Shown one piece after another: positions 46,210 to 56,430 of a DNA stretch of 64,000 nt. The notes below the pieces were generated by a model. The model saw only the letters and a list, made by a program, of their open reading frames with translations. It was not told the DNA's origin and did not search any database. The position numbers were made by a program, and so were the translations under genes. Every line of letters begins with the position of its first letter. Within the stretch, counting starts at the first letter, position 1. Source of the DNA: Archegozetes longisetosus (lineage: Eukaryota; Arthropoda; Arachnida; Sarcoptiformes; Trhypochthoniidae); contig JAEMBT020000007.1 of NCBI GenBank assembly GCA_018873245.2, forward strand, positions 12,049,129 to 12,113,128. Reading direction: 5' to 3'.

Positions 46210-48626
46210 ATGTTTGAAAATGAGTCAAACGACTCGACCATTGATGACGACTATTATGCGTTTCTCAATGTCTCCAAACAGGTATCAATCAATCAAATGA
46301 TTTTTATTTACTAACTATTCTTTTTGGTCATTCATTTAAATACGAATTAAAGGCAACGAACGAAGAGATAAAAAGCGCTTACAAATCATTGAGCAAACAA
46401 TTTCATCCAGACAAACATTTAGATCCAGAACTTAAAAGAAATGCAGAAATTATGTTCAACAAAGTGAAGAAAGCCTTTGACAGTAAGACTTTTATCGTAT
46501 GACTCTTCTATTCGATTATCGTTAATGAAAACTTTGTGTTATTTATCAATTTATTATAAGATAATATAGTTTTAATTGTTTATGAGCTGTTTCATTTAAT
46601 TGAGACCATTTTTGTACTGATCAGTGCATCACTTGAACTAAGTTTTTAAAATCGAAAGTTTAAATCAAGTTTTAACTCATAAATTACTTCTTTTTGATCA
46701 AACGTATTTTCAATAGTATTAATTGACCCGCATTTAAGAGCAATCTATGACACTCTCGGGACTAAAGGTTTGGAGACCGAGGGCTGGGCTTTAGTGGAAA
46801 AAACAAAAACACCACAAGAAATACGAGAAGAATACGAACGTTTGTTACAAGAAAAAGAAGAGAGACGTTTACAACAGAGGACTAATCCAAAGGGGACTAT
46901 AAGCGTTGGTATTAATGCCACGGATCTGTTCGACCACTACAACGACACCGAATGGGAAGGACTTTATTTGCCGCAGATCGAAATCAGTTCTATGTCTATA
47001 TCGCAGTCAATTGATGCCCCACTCAGTCCTTATGATAACTTAACACTTAGTGGTAGTTTGTCTTCACACAACGGTACAGGAAGTGGAACTATTGCCACTT
47101 CTTTGAGGCACGTTATATCTGCTAAGACTTGGACAGAAGTAGAGTTCGCTGCAGGTCAGGGACCCATCATTACACTAAAAGGCTTCAGAACTCTATCGAA
47201 AAAACTTCACGCCAATTGTCACACATTGTTTCACTTCAGTCCTCTCGGTATCCGTCCCGGACTTAATTTCGGTAAATATCCATAGTTTCAAAAAGAATAA
47301 TTGATTTTTTCATGACTGAAAACAGATATTAAATCTGTGTTTGATTCATTTTTCAGTACTTAGTCGTCATTTAGATAAGCATTTAATTGGGTATTTGACG
47401 TGGAAGGCAGGAATTCAGTCGTGCATGAACACATTAGTCGCATGGGATGCACAAAGAGCTCGAATTATTGGATCTGTTCAAGTGATTAACTCTATTCTAG
47501 CAATTTACTGAAAGAAAAAAATAACTTTTCTAAACTTTTATTTAATTAAAAGTTAGGTATTCCTCATTCTTTTATCACATGCAGTTATTTGTATAAATTA
47601 GAACAAAACGAAACTAAACTGAAGATTGCAATCAAGTTTGTATTCAATTACTCTCTAAGCATTCGTTGAATAATAAGCTAATTTAATTTGACTAAATCTA
47701 TAACAATATAGAGCGGGAACTTTTGGTGCGGTCGTAGAATATGGATGTGAGACACGCTTATCACGACACAGTATAATTGGTGCGTCGGTTTCTATAGGCG
47801 TTCCGTCCGGTGTTTCACTTAGAATTAGGTATTCAAACTTGCATTATGCATTCAAATTGTTTCAGTTAACTTTTCTCATGTAGACTAAACCGCGCAAATC
47901 AAAGTTATTTATTCCCAATATTATTGTCCGATGAAATCATACCAAACGCTATATTTTATGGAACTGTTGCACCGCTTTTAAGCTATTACTGCCTTAAAGT
48001 GTTTATTATCAATCCCTATAATAAGAGACAGGCTGAGAAAGAGAAACAAAAGATGCGAAACGCAAATTCTGCCAAAATCGCCGAAAAGCGTAAAGAAGCG
48101 GAATCTGTGATCGCTTTGATGAGAGAAGCATTCTCTAGAATTGTCAACAGAGAAACTGAAAAGTCTGGTTTAGTAATAGTTAGAGCTATTTATGGCAGCG
48201 AATCAGTCATTAACGAATATTCAAACAATGAAGACCTAGTGCCTATCGATTCGGAAGCATTTGAAGTAGTGATACCTCTGCAATGTTTAGGTCAGTCTTT
48301 TGTATGCAACAAATCATGCATACATGGCTAGGTTTGATTTTTCATTTCTCATTTTTGATATATTTCTCATTTAGTCAACTCTGACTCCACTCTTTCGCTC
48401 TCGACTGCATCCAAATCACAATTACCGGGATTTTATGACCCGAATTTGGGTGAACCAAAAAAATTATTCATTAGATATAAATATAATAATAAATTGCATG
48501 AAGTTATTATCGATGACTTGGAGTCACTTTCGTTGCCATCTGAAGGTAGATATACTTCTTTTACAAATCGTCTTTAAATAATTAAATTGAGTTTAACTTT
48601 TTCAAATTACAGCTCATTTGATATAG
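46210..48626 (+). CDS. DNAJC11: DNAJC11 homologue, mitochondrial J-domain protein
   Basis: Nine exons: 46210-46281, 46353-46482, 46717-47271, 47357-47481, 47553-47635, 47712-47828, 47884-48290, 48375-48545 and 48613-48626; every phase agrees and the product is 557 residues, about the normal size. The J domain is at residues 15-80 with the HPD motif (FHPDKH), then [96 protein letters not shown] and a C-terminal DUF3395 region with VPLQCL and [11 protein letters not shown]. In animals this protein binds the MICOS complex at the mitochondrial membranes and helps keep cristae. No oddity; an intact housekeeping gene whose strict phases support the hand-made splice model used elsewhere. Confidence 0.95.
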
Positions 48627-49399
48627 AAGAACATAGGCTCTACACCTCATTAATTACAAATTTATTGAGCTAAATAATTATAGATGATTATAGTTTCAAA
48701 CTATTATTATTGTAGAGTTTAATAATTTTAGTAGAGTTTTTCAAATTATAAATCAATGAAATAAAGAAATACTTAAAAAGTAGTTTTTTCTTTTACTCAA
48801 ACTTCTTCTATTTCTATAATGGTTTGATTGACAAAATATACTCATATTTGCTAGAAATAACTGCAAAAAAAGTTAGTCATGTTATAAGTTTTGAATAAGA
48901 ATCATAGAGAATTGACTTAATTTGAATCAATGTTTTGATAAGTTTTACAGTCTCAAAATTTTGCAGTTGCGTTCATTCTTGTGTAACGAGTCATTTCTAC
49001 CAAATCATTTTTATGACTTCATTTTATAAGATTGCGATCACTTCTATATCGTTAAAGTTAAGAATCAAAACCAAACGAGACTTAGCTTTGAATGTAGTTG
49101 AGCGGATTAAATGCTAAATAAATGCTTATTAGTCTGCATTAATGTACAATCAATCTATTGAATAACTCACTCTTGATTTGTTTGTGCAAGTTTTCAAAAT
49201 AGTGGTACTTTCATATGTTAGTAATACATTTGGGAAAATTTTGATCAGCTTTTTGTTAAGATCATATTGATTTTTTTAATGAAAATTTTGCTAAAAATGA
49301 AACTATTAGTTGTTGAGACATTGTCTTTGTTCAATTCATATATTGCTGCTTTTATATAAATTTAGTTAAACAATTCTCTTATGAAATGCAACTTTAGGA

Positions 49400-49953
49400 T
49401 CAAGTAGTTTGGAAACGCGGCCAATCACTTCGTATTTGATTGTTTTTGTTGAGGCTAATTACACACCTAAAGAGATAGCCTGAATGCCTTTAAAAATTGT
49501 GAACTGAGTAAGAAAATGAATAGACAGATATGAGAGAACAGGAAAAGTGGAAACTGCATAAAACATGGAGCCCGCGAAACAGTTGTTGATCAAAATTTGG
49601 ATACATTACTCGCTGCTATCGAAACCCTTTCCGTAAATTAAAGGATACTAAACAATATTTACAAAGTTTTCTAAGTAAAGTAACAATAAGTCGTTAACTA
49701 TTAGAGAATAAATTTTTGCATGCGTTACGAGAAAAATAAAAATTCCTATGTGCTGGACATCGAGCTCATAATCTATAATTCGCTGAAAATCACAGAGATT
49801 TTGATCGATGGGACCATATTTGTGGACGAGAGCACTTTTCCAACAGGCTCTGCTGTCCGCAGACTAATTCGGCGCTCCATTAGGACTGCATCTGTTGAAC
49901 ACTATATTAAAACTGTAGCAAACCCTAGCCGTAGATCTGAGGTTAACCATTAG
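49400..49953 (+). pseudogene. Decayed Tc1/mariner-like transposase
   Basis: A stretch more GC-rich than its surroundings whose three plus frames, read piecewise, resemble a transposase N-terminus: ...VFVEANYTPKEIA, then KIVN.VRK.IDRYERTGKVETA after a frame change, then HGARETVVDQNLDTLLAAIE. The order (helix-turn-helix, RY..TG.V, then a basic hinge) is that of Tc1/mariner-type proteins. Further on, 49720-49953 reads DGTIFVDESTF, which could be the region of a DDE aspartate. At least two stops and frame changes separate the pieces. No terminal repeats found. Confidence 0.4.
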
Positions 49954-51710
49954 TGAAGCATAGCTTGAGATGCAGGAAACTTGTGATATCAAAATGTGGT
50001 CAACTCAATTCCTAATAGACAACAAATCATTGATTGTAATGGAGGTCACACCAAATATTAGGACTTATCTAACCATTTAAACTATGACTGAACTGTTATG
50101 CCGTTCTGGTTCGAGCTCATAAATCTAAACGCATAACTAGGGGCTAAACTTAATTGCTTACTCAGAATTCTGAAACAAAATTCTATTAAATTCTTAATAA
50201 TGTTAAGCTTTGTTTAATTGCAATCTTCTATTTTCTTATAAAATAATAAGTATTTAAATTAATACTTGATAAAAATACATAAAAGGAATATAACAAAATT
50301 TAAATGTGATCTCATTATTTTGTTGACACGTAAAAATATTATAAACATATTTAAAAGTTTTCACAATTTAAAAGATTTTTTACTTCTTTTTAACACTTTT
50401 CACTTTCCCGCAGAGACTTATGAGGTCCTCTCCTCGAGGCCACCGCCCAAAGACTGACTCATCACAAGTTTTTTTAACATATCTTATATTAATAAAATAG
50501 ATCTGAATTGTTATTCTTTTAAAATATTGATCGCATTTCATAGCAAACGTTAACACAATGATAACCTTAAAAGCATTTAGTGAAGGGTTACACAAAATAT
50601 AGAACAGTTTTTAAAATAAATGTTTGACAAATTATTTTAAAAGAATGGAAAACTGATTTAAAGTAAGAGAATCCATATCTGCATAACAGAACTGAATCGA
50701 ATAATTAAAAAATTGTTGTCAAAACTTAAGTATAAGAAGCATTAGCTTTTTGTATTAGTGGTTCAAACTATCACTGTTTTGACAATTTCTGTACTTCTAT
50801 TTTGAATTTATTAAATTAAATATCAATTTAAACATTTGAATGCGTTCGTAGTGCAAGTAATCAATTGTTTACTCAATAAAACAACTTTAATAATAGTGAT
50901 TCAAATATACAAAACATTTAAGATAAGATAATCTTATGCTTAGTTAATGGAAGTGTTTTCTTCAAGTGGAAATTTGCGTAGATAGGAGAAAACATGAACA
51001 GCTTAGTAGAATTATATCGGTACGACCACATAAAAATCGAGGATTCTAATCTATAGTACTCGTCGAAACATATATTTTATCATGATTTGTCTTAAAATTG
51101 TATTAAGTGGCAGCTTTTGCACTCAGATGAGAAGGTAACTAAAACCTTCATTATCGTTAATAACGTCTATTCCAGTATACATCACTTTCGAGAGCTGATT
51201 CTCAAACTCGTTTGAAAATTCATATAAACCCGACTAGAAAACTGAGTCTATGAAGCTATAAAACTCAAATTAACAAAACTGCAAACTTAATAAAGATTAC
51301 GGGTTCACTTTAAACTGTTTAATCAAAAAACGATTGAATTTAATGTTGAGTTTTATTGTTTTATTTGTATAAAAAACAAACACACATTTAATCTGACATT
51401 TCTAAAGAATAATTATAAAATCGATTTTATTTTGTCTTATTATTCTATGTTTAAGAATTCTATTGAATTGAATTAATTTATTCATTTTTAAATAGTTTGA
51501 AAATAATTTGTTTTAAAGAAACAAAAACTATTACTTTATTGGATAAAATCAATTGAAAAAAATTGTAAATATTTCATTTATTTGAATGTTAATCATAGTT
51601 GAAAACTTGAATGAAAATATATTTTGTATAAATTCTAAAAGTCAAACTGTTCCAATCATTACTCGTTAATCAGTGTTTACTTCGAAACTTAATATCTTCA
51701 TTTCGTCGCT

Positions 51711-51773
51711 TTGGAACTATACTGTCGTGTCTCTAATTGGAATAACATTACAGATACGACAGTATAGTTCCAA
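51711..51773. other. 63-nt pre-microRNA-like hairpin
   Basis: The arm TTGGAACTATACTGTCGT with its following nine bases pairs with the downstream arm over 27 positions with two mismatches, around a 9-base loop. Almost perfect pairing and short length fit either a pre-microRNA or a minimal palindromic element. Intergenic; about 360 bases upstream of the gene at 52128. Confidence 0.35.
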
Positions 51774-51912
51774 GACAATGATTTGATAATCAAATAAATA
51801 AAACATATTGGATTAAAAAGTACGATAAGAATATGACTATGAGATTTTTAAGCGCTTGGCACTTATTCAGAATTGATAACTTATTTAAGTTTAGATAATT
51901 CAATAATGATTA

Positions 51913-51953
51913 CATCCACAATCAGTAGCTTTAAAACTGACTGATTGTGGATG
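51913..51953. other. Short inverted repeat (41 nt)
   Basis: CATCCACAATCAGT is followed 13 bases later by its complement. Lies 140 bases after the hairpin at 51711. Too short for a normal animal pre-microRNA on its own. Confidence 0.3.
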
Positions 51954-52127
51954 AAGTAGAATCAATTAACTATTTAAGCGATCATATTCACTTATAAACT
52001 TATAGTTGGCAATGAACAGTACCATAATATATATTTGCACTGTTTGCTCCTGAACGGTAAATTTATCAAGGCCTATTGAATTATCTTTTGTAAACTCGGT
52101 AATTATTTAACTTAACCATCAATTGAG

Positions 52128-52549
52128 ATGAATCTTACGCCAACATTTCTAGTATTAACAATAACTGCTTGCTGTGCAAATGTTATTAAACGAAACGATT
52201 TGGATAATAATCCAGCGAATTCAACAACGAACAGATTTAATAATGAAATCAACCATTTGAAGGTAACATGTGATCAAATTGATCAATAATTAGTCACTAA
52301 ATACTACATATTCATTATGTAAAGATTGGAGCTATGGGACCGTTCGAACCATTCGGATCAAATAAACCAATCGAACCATTCAAACCAACTGAACCTGTTA
52401 AACCCGATGAAGAAACAAATCATGGCCGTATTCCAACAGTAAACCCCTACAATTCTTCCAAAAGTTTTACAGCAAATACCTGGTTGACTCTAATGGCTTT
52501 ATTGGTTTGCTCAGGCATAAATCTTAGAAATTTGGTGCTTTCACTTTGA
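52128..52549 (+). CDS. Small secreted Pro-rich protein, probably membrane-anchored
   Basis: Two exons, 52128-52262 and 52325-52549 (phase 0), 119 residues. Signal peptide MNLTPTFLVLTITACCANV, then an Asn-rich stretch, a Pro-rich repeat with the step F/I-E/K-P (PFEPFGSNKPIEPFKPTEPV), and a hydrophobic C-terminal segment (LTLMALLVCSGI) that ends the protein after a short tail. The combination of signal peptide and terminal hydrophobic stretch is that of GPI-anchored or single-span surface proteins. No family recognised. The join is supported by splice sites and phase only, so the gene model is moderate. Confidence 0.6.
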
Positions 52550-52668
52550 ATTAAACAATACTTTCGAGAAAATATGGCAAAAGTCGAAATAAGGATTTTT
52601 AAATGTATCTAATTATACTTTTAAGCAAAAATTGAAGTTTTAAAATTTTAAAACAATAATTCATTTAT

Positions 52669-53487
52669 GAATCCCTCATTTAGTATAAAAATGATCGAGT
52701 CCGATTTATCAAAGTTAAAAGTGAATAAAATGACTAACAGTTTATTCGTATTCGAAGAGTATCGAGAAACATAAACATGTTCGTATCGCGTCAAAATAAC
52801 GCGGCAAAAATAACTCCAAGCAAAAATAACGCCGGCAAAAATTTAAATTAATACAAAATAATGCCAACAAAAATAGCACAAGAAAATAGTATTTAAATAT
52901 AATTTATACATGAGTATGTACTCCTAATTTATTTAAAGCTATAAAAATATCACACACATTAATTTTTAGCATGGATATATAAAAATAGTGAGCATTGTAA
53001 ATACAAATTAAATTTATAGGTTAAAGGTATGTGAGATTTCTCGCGTAATATAAATTAATCCTAATATTATAAGCAGTATATCCCACTAAAAACGCTTAAA
53101 AATTCTATAAAAATTATTATTATTGCTGTGTTACTTTCGTTAGCGTTATCTTATATTGGCGTTATTATTGCGGCGTTATTTTTGCCGCGTTATCTTGACG
53201 CTAAACCAAAAATGTTTGGCTTCAAAAGTTCATGACTAGTTCAAAATAGTTTTATATTTGAGTTATTAATAATAGCGATCCGAAATGGTTTGAATCGGAG
53301 GCCATTTAAATTGAAAAAGAAAAATCATAACATGAATAATTTAGAGAAAGAGTCTCATAAAGTCCTGATACATTTTTTATTGCATCCTTGACTTTGACCT
53401 TAAATTAGGTTAGGCTATTTTTTCAAAATGCTTGTTTTACTTGATCACTTCATGAAAAGTGATATATTTCGTTTGAACTTGATAGAC
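52669..53487. repeat. Dispersed repeat, copy A (interrupted)
   Basis: Matches, inverted, the sequence at 63635-64000. Shared stretches include GTTAAAAGTGAATAAAATGA, TCAAAAGTTCATGACTAG and CTTGACTTTGACCTTAAATT. Copy A contains an extra 414-bp-plus element (52788-53201) absent from copy B. Similarity stops at 53487, where the next element begins. Confidence 0.75.
52788..53201. mobile_element. Element with GCGTCAA...TTGACGC ends and CAAAAATAACGC subterminal repeats
   Basis: The left end GCGTCAAAATAACGCGGC and the inverted right end GCGTCAAGATAACGCGGC match over about 27 bases; the word AAAATAACGC recurs just inside each end. Absent from the paralogous copy at 63.9 kb, which proves it is an insertion. 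The exact borders may lie slightly further out, since AAACAT also occurs on both flanks. Non-coding. Confidence 0.7.
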
Positions 53488-53495
53488 TTTTTCAA

Positions 53496-54751
53496 AAATA
53501 CTCAATGCGGTGAAGGATAATTTGCCATTTTGCTGAATTTCTTTTCGCTGAACTGCATTTCGTCGAATGCTATTTCGCCGAATTCTCATTTCGTCGAACT
53601 GCACTTCCCCGAATTCACATTTCCCCGAATTTACATATAGGTGTACCTACCTATAAAAGCTTTCCTTTCCTATTAGCAAACCTAATTGAGATAACTATTT
53701 TATGCGAATAACTTAGCCAACAAATATTTAAATCAAATAAAAAAGTAAGATCTATTGCTCTATAACGAAGTTTTTGCAATAGAGTAATTCAGTTAATATA
53801 ACGATTTTGAGTGAATGTTATCAGCGTTCTCAGTTTACTGTAAATAAGTTGCAGCACATTTTTTGTTCTTCAGAGCAGTGCCGTAGTCAGAAATGAAGTT
53901 AAGTGCGGACAGAATTCAATATTTCAACAAAATATCACAAAATTTTAGTCCAAATCAGAGCATTTTTATTGTTTATATTATTTTTAAGATAATGTATCTC
54001 TGTATAGACTTAAAAACCAGGCAAATTTAAGATTTTTTGTAAATACTTGTAAGATTTTTGAATGCAATGAAAATATTGAATGGCCCTTTTCAGTCATTCT
54101 ACAATATACGCCACCCCATCCTACTACAGTATACGCCACCCTTGGACTTACTATAGTATATACTACCTAACAGGTTAGGTCGATTAGGTGGATTAAATTA
54201 TGTGGGTGATGTTGGTTAGGTGAGTTACTATGTTACGTAGGTTAGGTCTGGTTTCATCAGGTTGGATTAGGTTTGGATATGTTAGATCTGTTCTGGACAG
54301 ACTAGGTTAGGTCTAAAACGCTGTAGAAATTTACAATAACGCGCGGAATTTTCTGCAACCTTTGAAGAAATTAGAATGCAATGCACTCTTTAACTTTTCT
54401 CAGCTTACTGTAAAAGGTAGCTTTAGTTGCATTATATTGTATTTATATTTTTAAAGCATTGATCTGATTATCTATTTGCATACATAATATTCAATAAAAA
54501 TGCACGAATTGGGGTTTTTGAGATGGAGAATTTAATTAATGCTTGAAGTGATGGTATATACTCTAGTAGGTCTAGGGGTGGCGTATACTGTAGAATGACC
54601 CAATTTATATTTCTCTATACGAAAAAATCTAAAGATAGATACACCTGTATGTAAATTTGGCGAAATGGGAATTCGGCGAAATGGTATTCGACGAAATGCA
54701 GTTCGGCGAAAAGAAATTCAGCGAAACGGTACATAACCGCATTGAAGTATT
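53496..54751. mobile_element. Element with about 135-bp inverted ends rich in TTCG(C/T)CGAA words
   Basis: The left end begins CTCAATGCGGT and continues with repeated TTTCGCCGAATT and TTTCGTCGAA words to the word GGTGTA near 53645; the right end (about 54630-54750) carries the same series inverted. Such subterminal repeat series are typical transposase-binding arrays. Target duplication not identified. Contains another element at 54093-54599. Confidence 0.7.
54093..54599. mobile_element. Nested inverted-ended element with GTATACGCCACC repeats
   Basis: The left end GTCATTCTACAATATACGCC and the inverted right end GTCATTCTACAGTATACGCC continue for about 60 bases with duplicated GTATACGCCACCC. 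The interior from 54170 to 54325 is filled with GGTTAGGT-like words. No coding frame. Confidence 0.65.
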
Positions 54752-54815
54752 ACCCTGCTGTAAGAAGTTATCTGTATTACAGCCTCTACTTACTTGTGAG
54801 ATAAATACTTAGAGT

Positions 54816-55576
54816 GGGTGACAATCATTTGACCGACAAGTACAATTTAACCGACGATCATTTTACCGACACTCATTTGGCCGACAAATTCATTTGACAG
54901 ACAAGTCGAATTTATATATAGATTTATTCTGTCAACAATAATATAATTCTTGTCCTCATTTTATCAATAGTCACATTTGTAATAATAGCTGAAGAAGCGC
55001 AAGCCGAAGTTGTTCGAACAAGATATCAAAACAGTATTGATCTATACCTTCAGACGAATGGTCAAAGTATAAACATAACTATCACTATATGTGACATGGA
55101 TCCGTTAATGGTGATAATTATTTTTATACTCAAACAACTTGTTTGACGAGTTGGCAGTATGTGAGTACTAAATTTTTTCAACAAAACGTCGAAATATTGT
55201 TGGTGTAAATCGTCAGGCAACTTGTTTGAGTATAAAAACTATCACCATTAGCTGATCCATGTCACATATGGTTATAGTCATGTTTATACTCTAACCACTC
55301 GTCTGAAGGTATAGATCAGTACTGTTTTGATATCTTTTGTTCGAACAACTTCTTCGGCTTGCGCTTCTTCAGCTATTATTACAAATGTGACTATTGATAA
55401 AATGAAGACAACAATTATATTATTGTTGACAGAAGAAACTTTAATATAAATTCGACTTGTCTATCAAACGAATTTGTCGGCCAAATGAGTGTCGGTCAAG
55501 CGCACGTGTCGGTCAAATGTACCTGTTGGTCAAGTGAGTGTCGGTCTAATGAGTGTCGATCAAACGTAGTAGACCC
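54816..55576. mobile_element. Mutator-like foldback element with 9-bp target duplication
   Basis: Nearly all of this 761-bp element is a palindrome: arms of about 350 bp around a short spacer near 55170-55205. It begins GGGTGACAATC and ends TAGTAGACCC, and the exact 9-bp ACTTAGAGT flanks both sides (54807-54815 and 55577-55585). Very long inverted ends with a 9-bp duplication are the Mutator-superfamily signature. Both ends carry several copies of the word CATTTGACCGACA in variants. No transposase. Confidence 0.75.
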
Positions 55577-56162
55577 ACTTAGAGTAGTGCAAATACTGCA
55601 TTCCTATAGCTATTATTCGAAACTTTAATTCTGCTTTTGTGACTTAGATTGTGTTATTTATTTATCTACTAATCCATTAATAAGAGTTTTTGCCCATAAA
55701 GTGCTTTTGTAATTATTGTTAGTAAACATATATTTTCAAAATTAAGATATGTTTATAGGTGTTACAAAAGTGAGTGTCTATTCAAAAAATATTGATTTGA
55801 GTGCACTGTCTAATCAATTACTAAATTATTGTACATCTGTTCATGTCACTTTTATATTAGCTCCAATCCGATAAGTTATCTTCAATTTTCAATATTTTCA
55901 ATATTTATAATTCAAAGTGTTCTGATTAGTAAGATCATAAAAGTTAATTACTTTATATTTGATTATATTTTTAACATTTATATTGTTCTGAATAATTATA
56001 GTCTAACACTTGAGCGTTAGAAACTATAGATTTATATAATTAGATTAGTATAATTACTTATTCACTCAATCAGACAAACGGTTTTTCACAAATTTCGATG
56101 TATTATATTAAATGCGCTTGATTGAGTAAACTGATCCTTTTGTAACGCTGAATATACTAATA

Positions 56163-56336
56163 CAGTCTGACCTGGTTATTGGCAACTCGGTTATAAGCGA
56201 ATCTGGTTGTTAGCAAGTGATGCCTTAAGCATCGGCCAATCGAATCAAATGTTAAAGATCTGGGATATAGGCAATCTTGTTTATAGACAATTTATTTCCT
56301 ATATACCAACGAGTTACCCATAACTGGGTCAGACTG
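56163..56336. mobile_element. pogo/Tigger-like MITE
   Basis: The left end CAGTCTGACCTGGTTAT and the inverted right end CAGTCTGACCCAGTTAT match over about 27 bases. TA precedes the left end; the right flank is TG, probably a mutated TA. 174 bp, non-coding. It ends 95 bases after the stop codon of polycystin-2. Confidence 0.7.
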
Positions 56337-56430
56337 TGATAGATTACAATAATTTTAAATGAAGCCTCTTCAAACAAAACTATAAACTAATCTAATATCT
56401 GAATTAAATTTGTGTTGATTGTTGATCGAC

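Larger units (their letters stand above)
48627..52127. other. Intergenic region with a transposase relic and two hairpins
   Basis: Holds the Tc1/mariner-like relic at 49400-49953 and hairpins at 51711 and 51913. At 50396-50457 a strong polypyrimidine tract and AG lead into a short open stretch (ETYEVLSSRPPPKD, then TGA) that looks like an isolated 3' exon, but no partner exon was found. The rest is AT-rich without features. Confidence 0.45.
52550..56430. other. Transposon cluster without genes
   Basis: Almost fully covered by repeats: a dispersed repeat copy (52669-53487) with a nested element, an inverted-ended element (53496-54751) with another inside it, a Mutator-like foldback element (54816-55576) and a pogo-like MITE (56163-56336). 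The short frame at 55829 is low-complexity. Confidence 0.6.

Noticed and set aside
50396..50457. Possible isolated last exon (polypyrimidine tract, AG, then ETYEVLSSRPPPKD and stop)
   Set aside because: No partner exon could be found upstream on the plus strand, so a gene is not supported.
52788..53201. Helitron, suggested by repeated subterminal words
   Set aside because: The ends are true inverted repeats, and Helitrons lack terminal inverted repeats.
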